From Bretschneidera sinensis (lineage: Eukaryota > Streptophyta > Magnoliopsida > Brassicales > Akaniaceae): 64,000 nt of DNA. Positions 34,239 to 45,826 of this stretch are shown piece by piece. Under the pieces are notes generated by a model. That model was not told the origin of the DNA. It was given only the letters and a program-made list of their open reading frames with translations, and did not search any database. A program made the translations under genes and the position numbers. The DNA is taken from NCBI GenBank assembly GCA_023935145.1, contig CM043699.1, forward strand, positions 76,669,138-76,733,137, written 5' to 3'. How positions within the stretch are numbered: position 1 is the stretch's first letter; the number at the start of each line of letters is the position of its first letter.

Positions 34239-36745
34239 TGTAATACCCGTGTTCTTAAAATAAGGGTAAGGAAGTAATTCGATAGACATTACATGGAATT
34301 AAAATAATATATATATGAAAGACTTATTATTGATTAAAAAGAAAAAAAATGTAATAAATTTAAGGAAAAGGTTTGCTCTTGATAATTTGATTTTTCATAC
34401 TTGTACGTTTGAGCTTTGTGATAAATTTTGAGGTCGTAATTTTTATGAGGGTAGAATGTAATACCCAAAATTTTACATTAAGGGCATTTGGTCATTTAAC
34501 ATATGGTTTCAAAGCTTAAATTTTGTGGGATTAATTTAATTAATTATTCAAATATTTTATTATTTTATTTTATGAGAGTATATATATATATATATACACA
34601 TTGGTATAATTACAAACATTATGAAAGAATATATATAATAAAAAAAGACTTGGGCTGGTTATCAATTTTCCTAATTATGAGAAAAAAAAGTTGTTGGGGC
34701 ATGATTCCAGCCAGTGAAGAAATAATAATAAAACTAAAAGAAAATAAAGAGAAAGCATAGATTTAATTGCTGAAGGATTTTTTTTTTTAAGTAGTATGTA
34801 GTATTGTGGGCGGGTACAATTAGAAAACTATACAATATGCCGAAACTAGTGACCTTCCAGTTCACGTGTAAATCTTCCACCCTACAAGTGTCATCTTCCA
34901 TTGACATTTTGTTTTTAGTACTTATCCTCATTTTACTTGCCATATTTTACTCATCTACTATAAATTACCAAAACTACAGTAACAAAAGGAAGAAAGGTGT
35001 ACACAGCCTATGAGTAGGCTTTACATGTGCTCGTTTGGGGAAGAAAGGAAACTTAACTAAGTCCATTACCAAACACATGGCAACATACAAGCTCTTGCAA
35101 TCATTCTAGCAAATAAACTTTTCATATTTTTTTTTATTATTAGTCTATTCCTATAACTTTTTTCTTAAATTATAAGATACAATACATTCAGTTCTTTTAA
35201 AAAAAAAACAAGGTATAAGAGTTGTTTCTTCAAAGAAAATTTACGAAGAAAAAGAAAGAAAAAGGAGAAGAAAATAAAGATAGATAGAGAAGATATGGAG
35301 AAAACTTAGGAGATTTGATAAGTTGAAGATATTGAATTAAAATTAAGGTTAAAATTCAAGAAAATTGAGTTTGAAGAGTTTTTTCAAAACTATTGAAAAG
35401 TTTTTGGTGTTCAACATTTGTACTGGTTTAATTTCAAGAGATTCTAGAATTTTGTACTAAGGTGCTGGTAATCAACAATCTCAAGAAATTGTTGAAAAGA
35501 GTAGGAAAGGCAAGAAGGTTATCCACAAGTAGCTTTAAGTGCTACATGATGAGTTAAATTTACTTTTAGTAATCGAGACCAATAAAAATATGAATTTATG
35601 ATATTTGAATAAATTATTGAATTATAATGATTTAATGATCTATTTTCTATTATGTATGATAATTGATTGATTTATTGATTAGAGATTTAATAGTATGTTG
35701 AATATTAATTATATAAGAAATTGTATTTTCGAAAAGAGACGGATTAATGAAAAATATGTTGAGAAGTTATACAAAATTTCTGAAAATATGATTGAAAAAT
35801 TGATATGATATATGAGGAGACAATTTAATAAATATAATAAAAACAATAATTTTTAGAAAGAGCTATATAGTTAAGTTGAATGCTTTGAGGTATACTTGTT
35901 TGCATGTTATTGCTCATATGCATAAAAGGGAAGACCAGGAAGGTAGCTGGTTTGGCTAAAACGTGTCAACATGTGGGAAGACATTCTCATATGATAATAT
36001 AAAATGATCTGATGAGGAAGAAAGAAAGAAAATTTAAATTCATGCATTATAGTTATTTTAAATATTTATTATTAATCCCTGAGATGCTAAAGAATCGATT
36101 TTGATTATTAAATGATAGATAGATAAATAGAAAGGATGACATAATAAAGAATTATATTATTAATTGTTGGTATGATATGAACTTTATGATGATATTAATT
36201 TGGAAATATTAAATTAATAAATTATACGAGATATATGTATTAAAAAATGATAGCTTGATAATTTATTTATTAAGAGAAATTGATAAATGATTGAATTAGA
36301 ATGTGAGAAAAGATAGATGATTAATTATATTGATTTAACAATGAATGAATATAATTAAAAGTATACAAATTGAGTACTTGTAGTAAATTTAATTCAGTGA
36401 GCTTGTGAAGATCACTCCTCATTTTTAAATAATTTCAGGTAGTGGGCAAGACAGATAAATTTGTAAGCTGAGATTCAGACGGAGTTATTATCTGTAAGTC
36501 TCGTGGTCCACATCCTCAGACCAATAGAAGAAGAAAAAAATATTATAGATATTCATGCATCTTTAGTATGTTCTATATATTGTTTAAGATAGGATAGTAA
36601 TAATGTAACTCCCTTGCTGAGGGTTAATGTATATATATTTTCAGTTGATATATGTTTTTATATTGTTGCATATATGTGTCGTGCTAGGATTTCAAAACGT
36701 GACAACACCGCCTCGGGGGTGGCCAACCCAGGATGGGTCATTACA
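34239..36745 (+). repeat. Tekay copy 2, 5' LTR
   Basis: 2507 bp, TGTAATACCC to GGGTCATTACA. A TATA-like CTATAAATT lies at 34959-34967. The uninterrupted empty site of the Copia insertion (GTAACAAAAGGAAG) is at 34978-34992. The right half is clearly homologous to the Tekay 1 LTR. The left half (34300-35450) is largely different, so the two copies are distinct LTR subfamilies. PBS-like TAGTATCAGAGC follows at 36750. Confidence 0.9.
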
Positions 36746-36847
36746 GTGTTAGTATCAGAGCATTAGGCTTTATGATTCTGTAGACTGCATAAAAATTTAA
36801 AGAAGTGGAAGATTTAAATAAACTACATGTTAATGTAGAGTCTGAGG

Positions 36848-38255
36848 ATGACACGTGGACGTGCTAGAGCTAGAGGTAGAGTTATGAATCAGAGTGGACG
36901 TGGTAGACCCCCAATATTTAGAAGAGTTGAAGTTGAGAATGAGGTCGAGTCTGTGGTTCATGCAAGGGAATAGGTTGCTAGTACAGCTGGTACTAGTAGA
37001 GGTGGAAGAGAATCAGATATTAGAAAGAATAAGTTAAGAGAAGTTATTCATTGTGCTATAGAGAAAATGAATGCAGCAGAAGAAAGGGTTGATAATTTAC
37101 AGAGGATATTAGAGGAAAAAGGGTAGAACAGAACATGATGTGGTGAGATAAGAGACTTATGAGGGAGAGGTTGTGTTTGCACATGAGATGCAAGGATATT
37201 TTTTTGTGAGATTTATTAAATTTAAAACTAGTCTTTTAGAAGATCTGTAAATCTTATTGAAGCTGAGCAGTAGATTAAACATGTTGAGAAATATTTTGAA
37301 GTCTTACCAATGACAGATAGGCAGAAGGTTGTTTTTGCTTCATTTAAGCTGGAAGGTGAGGCTTCTTAATGGTGGGAGAATATTCTGCCAGATTGAGTAC
37401 ACAGGTATATCAACCCTTTACTTGGCATAAGTTTAAGGATGTGTTCTTTGTGAAGTATTTTCCATATACGTTTTGAGCATAGTAGGAGAGAGATTTTATT
37501 CATTTAAGGCACAATACTTTATATGTGGCTGAGTGTGATAGTAGATTTATAGCCCCGTCAAGGTTTTTACCTGAGTTAGTAAATACGAAGGAGAGGAAAT
37601 GTAAGATATTTTTAGACGGGTTACATTATGAAATCTGAACTAAACTCTCTTATATGGGTATTGGGAATTATGCTATAATGGTGGATAAAACATTATAAAT
37701 TGAGAAGGATGTGATGGATTTTAGAGGGAGGAGGGATTGGCTGAAGAGGTCTAGATTAAAGAGACCCATAGGTGGTAGTAGTATGAGTGTGGAGAGTGGG
37801 AGACCACCCCAGAGGATGCGTTCCTTGTTATAGGGAACTGTAATACAGAGTCAGAGGCAATCAGGATCTATTGCTTCTGTAGCTTAGAGTAATATTAGTG
37901 GGATCCCTAGATTTGGGAGATAGGCTATGGGAACTAGAAGTTATGGTAGAGGAATAAGTATGCCACCTAGGGGAAGTGGTAATCTGATATATGATTGAGA
38001 GACAAGAGTTTGCTATAGATGTAATCAGATAGGGCATCTATCTTAGAATTTTCATACTCTGATGTGCTTTGTATGTGGTGAGGGAGGACATATTAGTGTA
38101 GATTGTCCAGTAGGGAAATCCGTTGAGATAAGTGCTGGAAGTGTTGGGAGAAAACAAGTGGAGAGAGGAGGTGGGTCAAGGAGTATGTGGAGCAGAGACA
38201 GATGATCAGTAGCTGAGAGAGGATGCGGTGGTCAGTTATAGCCTAGAGACAGCAG
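36848..38255 (+). pseudogene. Tekay copy 2 gag
   Basis: Same organisation as copy 1: MTRGRARARGRVMNQ start, capsid blocks, R/G-rich linker, knuckle CYRCNQIGHLS (38012-38046), then a second CCHC CFVCGEGGHISVDC (about 38068-38110). The last cysteine of the first knuckle is lost (NFHT instead of NCPT). It has more stops and indels than copy 1. Confidence 0.82.
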
Positions 38256-38265
38256 AGTCTATGCG

Positions 38266-39507
38266 TTGATCCTACATGATGCACATGCCACTCCTGATAT
38301 TGTTATGGGTATGGTATCTATTCTTGATAGACTTGCTAGATTATTGATTGATCCAGGTGCAACCCATTCTTTTGCATCTAGTGTTTATATGAAATCTATT
38401 GATGCTTATGTTAGTCCTTTGATGCATGTTGTTATTGTTGAGGTTCTTACTGGGGATAGGGTTATTATCAGGATAATTTATCAGGGTTGTTTGATTAGTA
38501 TGGCTGATTTAGAATTTGAAGTTGATTTGTTGCCTTTTGATATGATAGATTTTGATTTAATTCTGGGGATGAATTGGTTATCTGTATATCATGTTTGGGT
38601 AGATTATTTTAGGAATAATGTGGTGTTCAAGATACCAGGACAAGAGGAGTTTAATTTTCAAGGGGAACTTAAGATACTTGCCAACTGTCTTATGTTTGCC
38701 CTGACTGCTAGTAGATGGTTCAAGAAAGGTTATGAGGGGCATTTGGCATAGATTCTAGAAATGAGATTAGGAAGTTAGAAGAAATCTTAGTAGTGAAAGT
38801 TTTTTCTGAAGTGTTCTCTCAGGAGTTGTCTGAGTTGCCTCCCAACAGGGAGATTGAGTTTTCTATTGAGGTGATTCCGGGTCAGCACCCATATTTATAG
38901 CACCTTATAGAATGATACTAGCTGAGTTGAGAGAATTGAAAGTTCAACTTCAGGATTGCTAGAAAAACAATTTATTCGACCTAGTATGTCTCCTTAGAGA
39001 GCCCCTATATTGTTTTTAAAGAAGAGGATGGAACGATGAGATTGCATATTGATTATAGACAGTTGAATAAGATCACCATCAAGAATAAATATCCTTTTCT
39101 CAAGATAGATGATTTATTCGAGTAGTGACAGGGGGTTAGGGTGTTTTCTAAGATAAACCTGAGATCGAGTTATTATCGATTGAGGATAAAAGATGGGGAC
39201 GTGCCTAAGACTGCTTTTAGGACACGCTATGACCATCATGAGCTCCTTGTGATGCTATTTGGGTTAGCTAATGCTCCTGTAGCATTTATGGATCTAATGA
39301 ATCGGGTGTTTAAACCATTCTTGGATAGATTTATGATTATATTTATTGATGATATTCTGGTATATTCCAATAATGAAGAGGAGAATGGGCAACATTTAGA
39401 GATAGTGTTGGAAATTCTAAGGAGAGTGAAATTGTATGGAAAATTCTCTAAGTGTGAGTTTTGGTTGAGTGAAATATCTTTCTTGGGGCATGTTGTGTCA
39501 TGAGATG
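38266..39507 (+). pseudogene. Tekay copy 2 protease and partial reverse transcriptase
   Basis: The protease frame 38266-38751 is open, with LLIDPGATHSFASSVY, the consensus active site, and LILGMNWLSVYHVW. RT follows with shifts and stops, then an open stretch 39141-39503 with [33 protein letters not shown] and the catalytic [11 protein letters not shown]. It is cut after GHVVS by Athila 4. The left flank AGATG (39503-39507) is the presumed target duplication; its partner is lost in the downstream deletion. Confidence 0.9.
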
Positions 39508-42500
39508 TGATGAGAGTCGTAAAATGCATCTTAACAGTACTTAACTGTTATCACTTTAGGGTTGATCTAAGTTTTAATTGCACTTTTATACGTTCACAAC
39601 TCTAAAGTATCATTCTTGGATCATTGATCTATTTCGGTGCATTTTCAGGTACTTTAAGCTCAAAAGAGGAGGAAAAGTTATCATTTCTTGAAGCACAAAG
39701 ACTCGAGGCATACTGGAGTGAAGATAAATTAAGTATCCAATATATAACAAAAAAAAGTGCACAAAATAGCTTTGAACATCTAACCTCTCAACAGGATACA
39801 TCCACCTGTAGTGTACGAGACCCCTAAGTCTAGCCTCAGAGGCTAAGTGAATGATAAGATGAACCATAATGGTAAATAAACCTGGGGGGAATATTTTCTC
39901 CAAATGGTAGAGTATCAAAGCAACACGCAACTCTAATAAGTTAAGCTCATGGGGATCAAGAGCTTTAAAGCATAAAGCTTTGAAAAATGATGATAACTCA
40001 GACACAACTGCTACAACATGTCTAGGCAAAGATGCTCTTAAGGCAATCGGAAGGATTTCTTGCATCAATATGTGACTGTCATGGCTCTTTAAGTTTAACA
40101 GCTTACGATCCTTTAGGTTGACACATCTCGAGATGTTTGATGCATACCCATCAGGAACTTTAAGATTTGCCAAAACTGTCAAGAAATTTTGCTTCTCCTT
40201 CGTGGACATAGTGTAGCATGCTGGAGGCGAGTGATCTTTTCCATTAGGAAGAACAACTAAATGGAGGTGTTTCCTAATACCAATTTCCTCGAGATTGCGG
40301 CGTGCCTTCTTATTATCTTTAGTCTTACCATCTATATTCAATATTGTTCCAATCAAATTATCACATACATTCTTCTCTATATGCATCACATCTAAACTAT
40401 GACGCAATAGATTGTCTTTCCAATATGGTAACTCAAAAAAATACTTCTTTTTTTCCACAACGTATCTACAACTCCCTCATCCATGGGAATATCCTAATTT
40501 TCAACATTTTCAAGGAAATCGTCCACACCCTCAAAAAGGTGATCAACTTAATCCATTAGCACTTGCCCCGTAGAGGTACCAACATCCTTTCTTGCTCTCT
40601 TCTTAGAAGGCTTCGAGGTTTTACCATAACTATAGTTTCCACCCTCTAGTTGTCTTAATACATCGTGCCCAGACTGTTGAACAAGAGCAGATCCCAACTC
40701 TATGGTGCCATCAAACTGATCCTTTTGAAAACGAAATCATGGTTTTCTGTTAACTATCGACGATGACCCATATAGCAAAACTTTCCCCCGCGCTTTAACC
40801 ATACAGAATGCATAGATTCCCCACAACATGGACAAGCAACCCGCCCCTTGGTGCTCCAACCAGATAAGTTTGCATAGGCTGAAAAATCATTAATGGTCCA
40901 AAGAAGAAAAGCGTGCAGATTAAAGCTTTGATTGGTGGACGCATCAAACGCATCAACACCATCCCATAATTGTTTCAACTCTTCAATTAGAGGCTGCAAA
41001 AAGATGTCAATATCATTACCGAGGCTTTTCTCACTAGGAATAACCATTGAAAGGAGGAAGGATGTTTGCTTCATGCAAAGCCACAGTGGCAAGTTGTATG
41101 GGACCAAAAGAACGGGTTATGTGCTATAAGTTGAACTCATTATTCGAAAGGGATTGAACCCGTCACTAGCTAGGCCAAGCCTAACACTCTGAGGATTAGC
41201 TGCAAAATCGGGATACAAAGTATCAAATTCATTCCAGGCTAATCCATTCGTCAGGTGTCTTAAAATCTCATCTTTTGTCCGATCTTTATCATGCCATCTC
41301 ATTAGCGAAGCCGTTTTAGATGACATATATATCCTCTTCAATCTCGGTATTAACGGAAAATAACACAATACTTTAGCTGGCTTCTTCCGAAAGGACAAGA
41401 TGGAGGGCTTAAAAGAGCAACAACTGCTGCCCGCACTGGAAAGGAGTTTCACTAAATTGTAAGAATTGCCCGTACAGATCAATCATTTTTGAAAATTAAA
41501 CTATATTGATACAAGAAGAACCAGAAGATGAGCCATATATTCTTAGAAAGATCTGGAAGTCTATTTTCTGAAGAATTTTACGGTTCGTCAAAAGGATTTT
41601 TCTAGAGAAAGTTATGGCCGTTTTAGTAGACAAAGGTCAGGCTGTGCGGGCTGTGCGGGATTTCAGCGTGATTTTGGGCTTAAATCCCACATCCCACATC
41701 GGTTGGAAAACACATTTCTATATCCCACATCCCACATCGGATGGGAAACACATTGCACTCTTGGTATTTGCCTATATAAGACGCACTCCACTTTAGCTTT
41801 GGAAGATCAATCGGGGATGAATCCAGAGGGCCTTTAGGAAGAACCCGAAGTTTAAAGTTTGAAGATCGGGAGAGATGATCGTCGGGAGGCCGGAGGCAAC
41901 TCGAGGACGCATGAGCCCCATGGCCGGCTAGTCTCCAAGGAAGGCGAAGGGATGAATCCCTAGGTGTAGTTGTTCTTATTTTCCTTTATTGGATTCGGTT
42001 GTAGTTGGAATTATTTTCATTAAATATTGTTATGTTTTATTCTTAATTTAATTAGTAGATTTATTATAACTCCGGTGGTTGCATGCTTCTTTTCCATATA
42101 AGTTCAGTCAGGCTTTTCTTATGTGTACCTGTTTGGGTGTGATTGAGTCTGGTAGATCTCTTTTATAGATTTGTCCATTGCTGCGGTATCGTCATTTTAG
42201 ATATATCGTCGTCTCTTGATAATTTATAAGTTAGGTCATGTGTGTTAGAAAGTAAAGAATAATTCATAGCGATTACATTAGGATTTATAAATGCGCTTTA
42301 ATTGAATATTTTTCGATTGCCTGTTTGGGATGTGAAACCTGCAATCGAGATAAAAACAACTGAATCAAGTTAGGATTAGAGTAACGAACCTAGGGAGGAT
42401 TCTCGGAACTTTGTTATCATTTTTATTTTAAACTTATTTACAAAATTACCCTTTCCTCAAAACAACTCAGATTTTATCCTTTTAATCTTTTATCGTTTGT

Positions 42501-42600
42501 GTTGAGGTTTACACCTTCTGTTGTACTTAACTTGTTTCCCTGTGGAATCGACACCCCAAAACTGTAGTACAATAACCGCGTTATGTTTTGGGCGTAATCA
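39508..42600 (+). repeat. Athila copy 4, 5' LTR with internal insert
   Basis: LTR sequence 39508-39723 and 41384-42600 (about 1433 bp without the insert, as in copy 2) is split by 1660 bp of tnp2-related DNA. TATA-like CTATATAAG lies at 41772-41780, downstream of the insert. Ends are TGATGAGAG and GGCGTAATCA. Confidence 0.92.
39724..41383 (-). pseudogene. tnp2-type (En/Spm, CACTA) transposase fragment in the Athila LTR
   Basis: Minus-strand reading: YFPLIPRLKRIYMSSKTA, WHDKDRT, FAANPQSVRLGLASDGFNPF (41117-41360), MVPYNLPLWLCMKQ, ELKQLWDGVDAFDAST, LLWTINDFSAYANLSGWST and CYMGHRR (40754-41107), a stop-rich stretch (40460-40750), then KYFFELPYWKDNLLRHSLDVMHIEKN, here quoted only in part as FFELPYWKDNLLRHSLDVMH, and the following DUF4218-like region to WMYPVERLD. 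These are hallmarks of plant tnp2 transposase. Only the middle of the gene is present. I see no CACTA termini at either border, and five LTR bases (GAATG) are missing at the junction. The long minus frames continue from LTR antisense sequence into tnp2 and back out. Confidence 0.9.
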
Positions 42601-42605
42601 AATTT

Positions 42606-42623
42606 TGGCACCGTTGCTGGGGA
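42606..42623 (+). other. Athila copy 4 primer binding site (tRNA-Asp type)
   Basis: TGGCACCGTTGCTGGGGA, two differences from the tRNA-Asp complement, five bases after the LTR. The 190-bp leader that follows is T-rich with no ORF. Confidence 0.87.
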
Positions 42624-42813
42624 AATGCGCTTAAGTACAAGAAAGATTGTCAACTTTTGACATGACGATAGAGGAGTTGTAAATAGTTTTTCTTTTCAGC
42701 AGCTGTAAAGTTGGTAACTTCGTTCCCTCTTTTAGCTTGCTGCATTAATTTAATTTAATTTTATCTTATTCTTTCTTTTTTTAGTAATTTTTTTCATTAT
42801 TTTGTTACCTTGA

Positions 42814-44347
42814 ATGCAAAGACATAGAGATGCTTGTAGGCCTATGCTAGAGTCAAAATTCAATTCATTTCTAAATCCTTTATTTGACAGTCCATCTAGT
42901 CCCGAAGAAATGAGTGAACACGAAGATCAACCCCCTAGGACACTTAAGGATTACTTGCACCCTAACAGTACGGCCACACCATCGTGTATCATGTTCCCCA
43001 CTAATGTTCAACAACCTGATTTTAAGCCGAGCATGATCCAATTGCTACCAACTTTCCATGGGTTTGAGAATGAAAACCTCTATATCCATATTAGGGAATT
43101 TGAAGAAGTAGTAGCTGCTTTTCACAGTAGGGCTGATATGATAGACACCATCAAACTTCGATTTTTCCCTTTTCACTTAAGGAAAGAGCCAAGGCTTGGC
43201 TGGACTCGTTAAGGCCTAGGTCCATAGGTAGTTGGGATGAGATGACCCTAGTTTTCTTCCAAAAACACTTCCCAACCCATAAGACCAACAACTTCAAGAG
43301 ACAAATCTCAAACTTTGCACAAAAGGAGAGTGAAACCTTATATCAAGTTTGGGAACGTTTCAAGGACCTTATAGAAATGATGTGCAATGGGAATTTTCTT
43401 CAAAAAGATCCCGACCAAGCTATAGATTTTCTAGATGACCTATCAGAAAAAGCCCACACTTGGACTGAACCAAATGCCATGGAAGGCACTAGGAGAAATC
43501 AACCCGCTGGGATTTACCAACTTAAGGAAGAGGATAGCCTTAAAGCCCGTTTAGAGGTCCTAACTAAGGAAATTGAAGCCTTAAAAACCAAGGATACTAG
43601 AACCCCTAAACCGGTTGCTAGGATAGAGTCCTATAAGCCTTGTTTCATGTGTAATGGGGTAGATCATTTACATAAGGATTGTCCAGTTTATTTTGAGATG
43701 AAGGATGAGTGTAACGCTATAGGTATACCCTTTAGGAAACCACACTCACCTTACTCTAACACCTATAATCCCGGTTGGAAGAATCACCCTAATTTCATTT
43801 GGAAATCCGACATATAACCCCCTGCCCACTCTAGTACCCAATAGTAACCGGAAGCAACGTCATTTAATGCACCTCAACAATCTTTACCTTTGGAAGATAT
43901 ATTTAAGTCATTTATGCAGGTACATGCCAAGAGTGTGGAAGATCAAGAAAAAATAAATCAACGGTTGTTAGAGGAACAACAAGCGATCAAAGAGGAATAA
44001 AAGTTAATAAAGAGTCAACTCACCAAGTTGACTAGTTTCTTGACGATTCAAGAACAAGGTCGGTTTCCTTCACAGCCATAACCTAATCTAAGGGGACAAC
44101 ATATGGCACAAACCTTCAATCCTGAAAATCAAAACAATAGAGAGGTAATTACTCGCAGCGGTAAGACAATTAATGGTCCCACTCTACCATCACACTGGAT
44201 TCCTAATACTGTGAGCAACAAGTATAAAACCCCCAACGAACAAGAGGCCTGTGATGTTTATCGCCCACTGGTGCCTTTCCCTCAAGCACTCCTTAAACCT
44301 AAGGAGATAAATACAGCATTAAAAGGTGAGATTCTTGAACAACTTTA
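42814..44347 (+). pseudogene. Athila copy 4 gag
   Basis: Starts at ATG 42814 (MQRHRDACRP). Capsid domain LLPTFHGFENENLYIHIREF is followed by a frameshift in the FPFSLKEKA region (about 43168). The frame reopens at 43242-43817. About 29 codons (from after WERFKDL to IEMMCNG) are missing in frame relative to copy 3. The zinc knuckle is intact: CFMCNGVDHLHKDC. The tail has stops (43817, 44000, 44081) and ends with ITRSGKTINGPTLPS. Confidence 0.87.
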
Positions 44348-44685
44348 GCATGTTAAAATTAATCTTCCTCTTCTTCATGTCATAAAACAGATTCCCAACT
44401 ATGCTAAAGTCATCAAGGATCTATGCACACTCAAGAGGAAGCACAATGTGAAGAAGACAACATTCTTAATGGAGCAAGCAAGTGCTGTAATTAACAGTAA
44501 GACACCACCCAAATATAAAGATCCGGGCTGTCCAACGGTGGCTTGCCAAATTGGAAATAAACCTTGTGGCCAAGCATTGCTAGATTTGGGTGCTAGTGTA
44601 AACCTTATGTCATACTCTATGTACTTGCAGCTCGGTCTAGGTGAGATCAAACCAACCTCCGTGGTACTTCAATTAGTGGATAGAT
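44348..44685 (+). pseudogene. Athila copy 4 protease fragment
   Basis: MKKTTFLMEQASAVINSKTP, KYKDPGCPTVACQIGNK and the active site ALLDLGASVNLMSYSMY are intact. The domain stops at VVLQLVDRST where Tekay integrase begins, so the flap motif ILGRxFLATA is lost. Confidence 0.88.
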
Positions 44686-45826
44686 CAACAGGTGAAGTCT
44701 GAGAATAGACATTCGACAAGGTTATTACATCCTCTTCCAGTACCTGGAAGGCCATTGGAGAATGTAAGTATAGATTTTGTTTCTGGTTTTCCCCATACCC
44801 AGAGAGATCATGATGCTATATGGGTTATAGTGGATAGACTTTCTAAGTCTTCGCATTTCTTTCCTATTAAAACTATCAGGAGTCCTGAAAGATTGGCTAA
44901 GTCGTATGTAGCGGAGATTGTGAGATTAGATGGAGTACCTTTAAGAATTGTATCAGGTAGAGATTCTAGATTTACTTCTAGATTTTAGAGGGGATTTCAG
45001 AAAGCTATGAGTATGTAATTATAGTTTAGTACAACTTTTCATCCTCAAACTGATGGCAGACAGAAACAATCATCAAAATACTAGAAAATATGAGTTGGGA
45101 TGCATATTTACGTATGATCAAGTTTGCATACAATAATCAATATCAAACTAGTATTGGGATGGCACCATTTGAGGCTTTATATGGTAGAAGGTGCAGAACT
45201 CCAATATGTTGGGAAGAAGTTGGAGAAAGAAAGGTACTGGGTCCAGAAATGATAGATTTGACTACTAAGAGAATCAAGCTGGTTAGAGAGAACCTTAGAG
45301 CAGCACAGAACAGATAGAAGGGATATGCTGATAATAGAAGACGACCTCTTGAGTTTTAGGTTAGTGACTAGGTGTTTTTAAAGATATCTCCGTGGAAGGG
45401 TGTATTAAGATTTACAAAGAAAGGAAAGTTGAGTCTGAGATTTATGGGGCCATATAAGGTAATTGAAAGAGTTGGACCAGTAGCATACAGATTGGATTTG
45501 CCTCCAGAGTTAAAGTAATTACACAATGTGTTTCATGTTTCACTTTTGAGAAAGTGTTTACATGATGAATCCAATAGTATTCTGAGTCAGGCTGTAGAAC
45601 TTAGGAATATTTGACCTTTATGCAAGTACCAGTCAAAATTCTAGACAGAAAGGAAAAAGTCTTGCATAACAAAGTTATTCCTTTGGTTCAAGTATTATAG
45701 CAGAACAAAGATGTTGAAGAAATTACATAGGACTATGAGACAAGAATGAGGAAAGAGTACCCCCAGCTTTATCATGAATTAGGTAAGGAAATTTCGGAGA
45801 CGAAATTTTTTGAAGGTGGATGGAAT
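44686..45826 (+). pseudogene. Tekay copy 2 integrase and C-terminal part
   Basis: Resumes at the C-terminal half of the integrase zinc region (GKSENRH). Core blocks are NVSIDFVSGFPHTQRDHDAI with the first D, VDRLSKSSHFFPI and GRDSRFTSRF with the second D, open over 44692-44988. The third block is disrupted near 45060. Then come ASIG/TSIGMAPFEALYGRRCRTP and a stop-rich C-terminal part ending YPQLYHELGKEIS, the equivalent of the chromodomain-like end in copy 1. Confidence 0.9.

Larger units (their letters stand above)
39508..44685 (+). mobile_element. Athila copy 4, 3'-truncated
   Basis: Forward element inserted in Tekay 2 RT. It keeps a 5' LTR (39508-42600, itself carrying a tnp2 fragment), PBS, gag and part of the protease. 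At about 44685 it is joined to Tekay integrase sequence, so pol, 3' region and 3' LTR are gone. LTR subfamily as in copies 1 and 2 (GTTTTGGGCGTAATCA end). Confidence 0.92.

Noticed and set aside
41117..41482. Minus ORF read as a complete tnp2 N-terminus
   Set aside because: The first 35 or so residues are antisense Athila LTR; tnp2 similarity starts only at the border near 41383.
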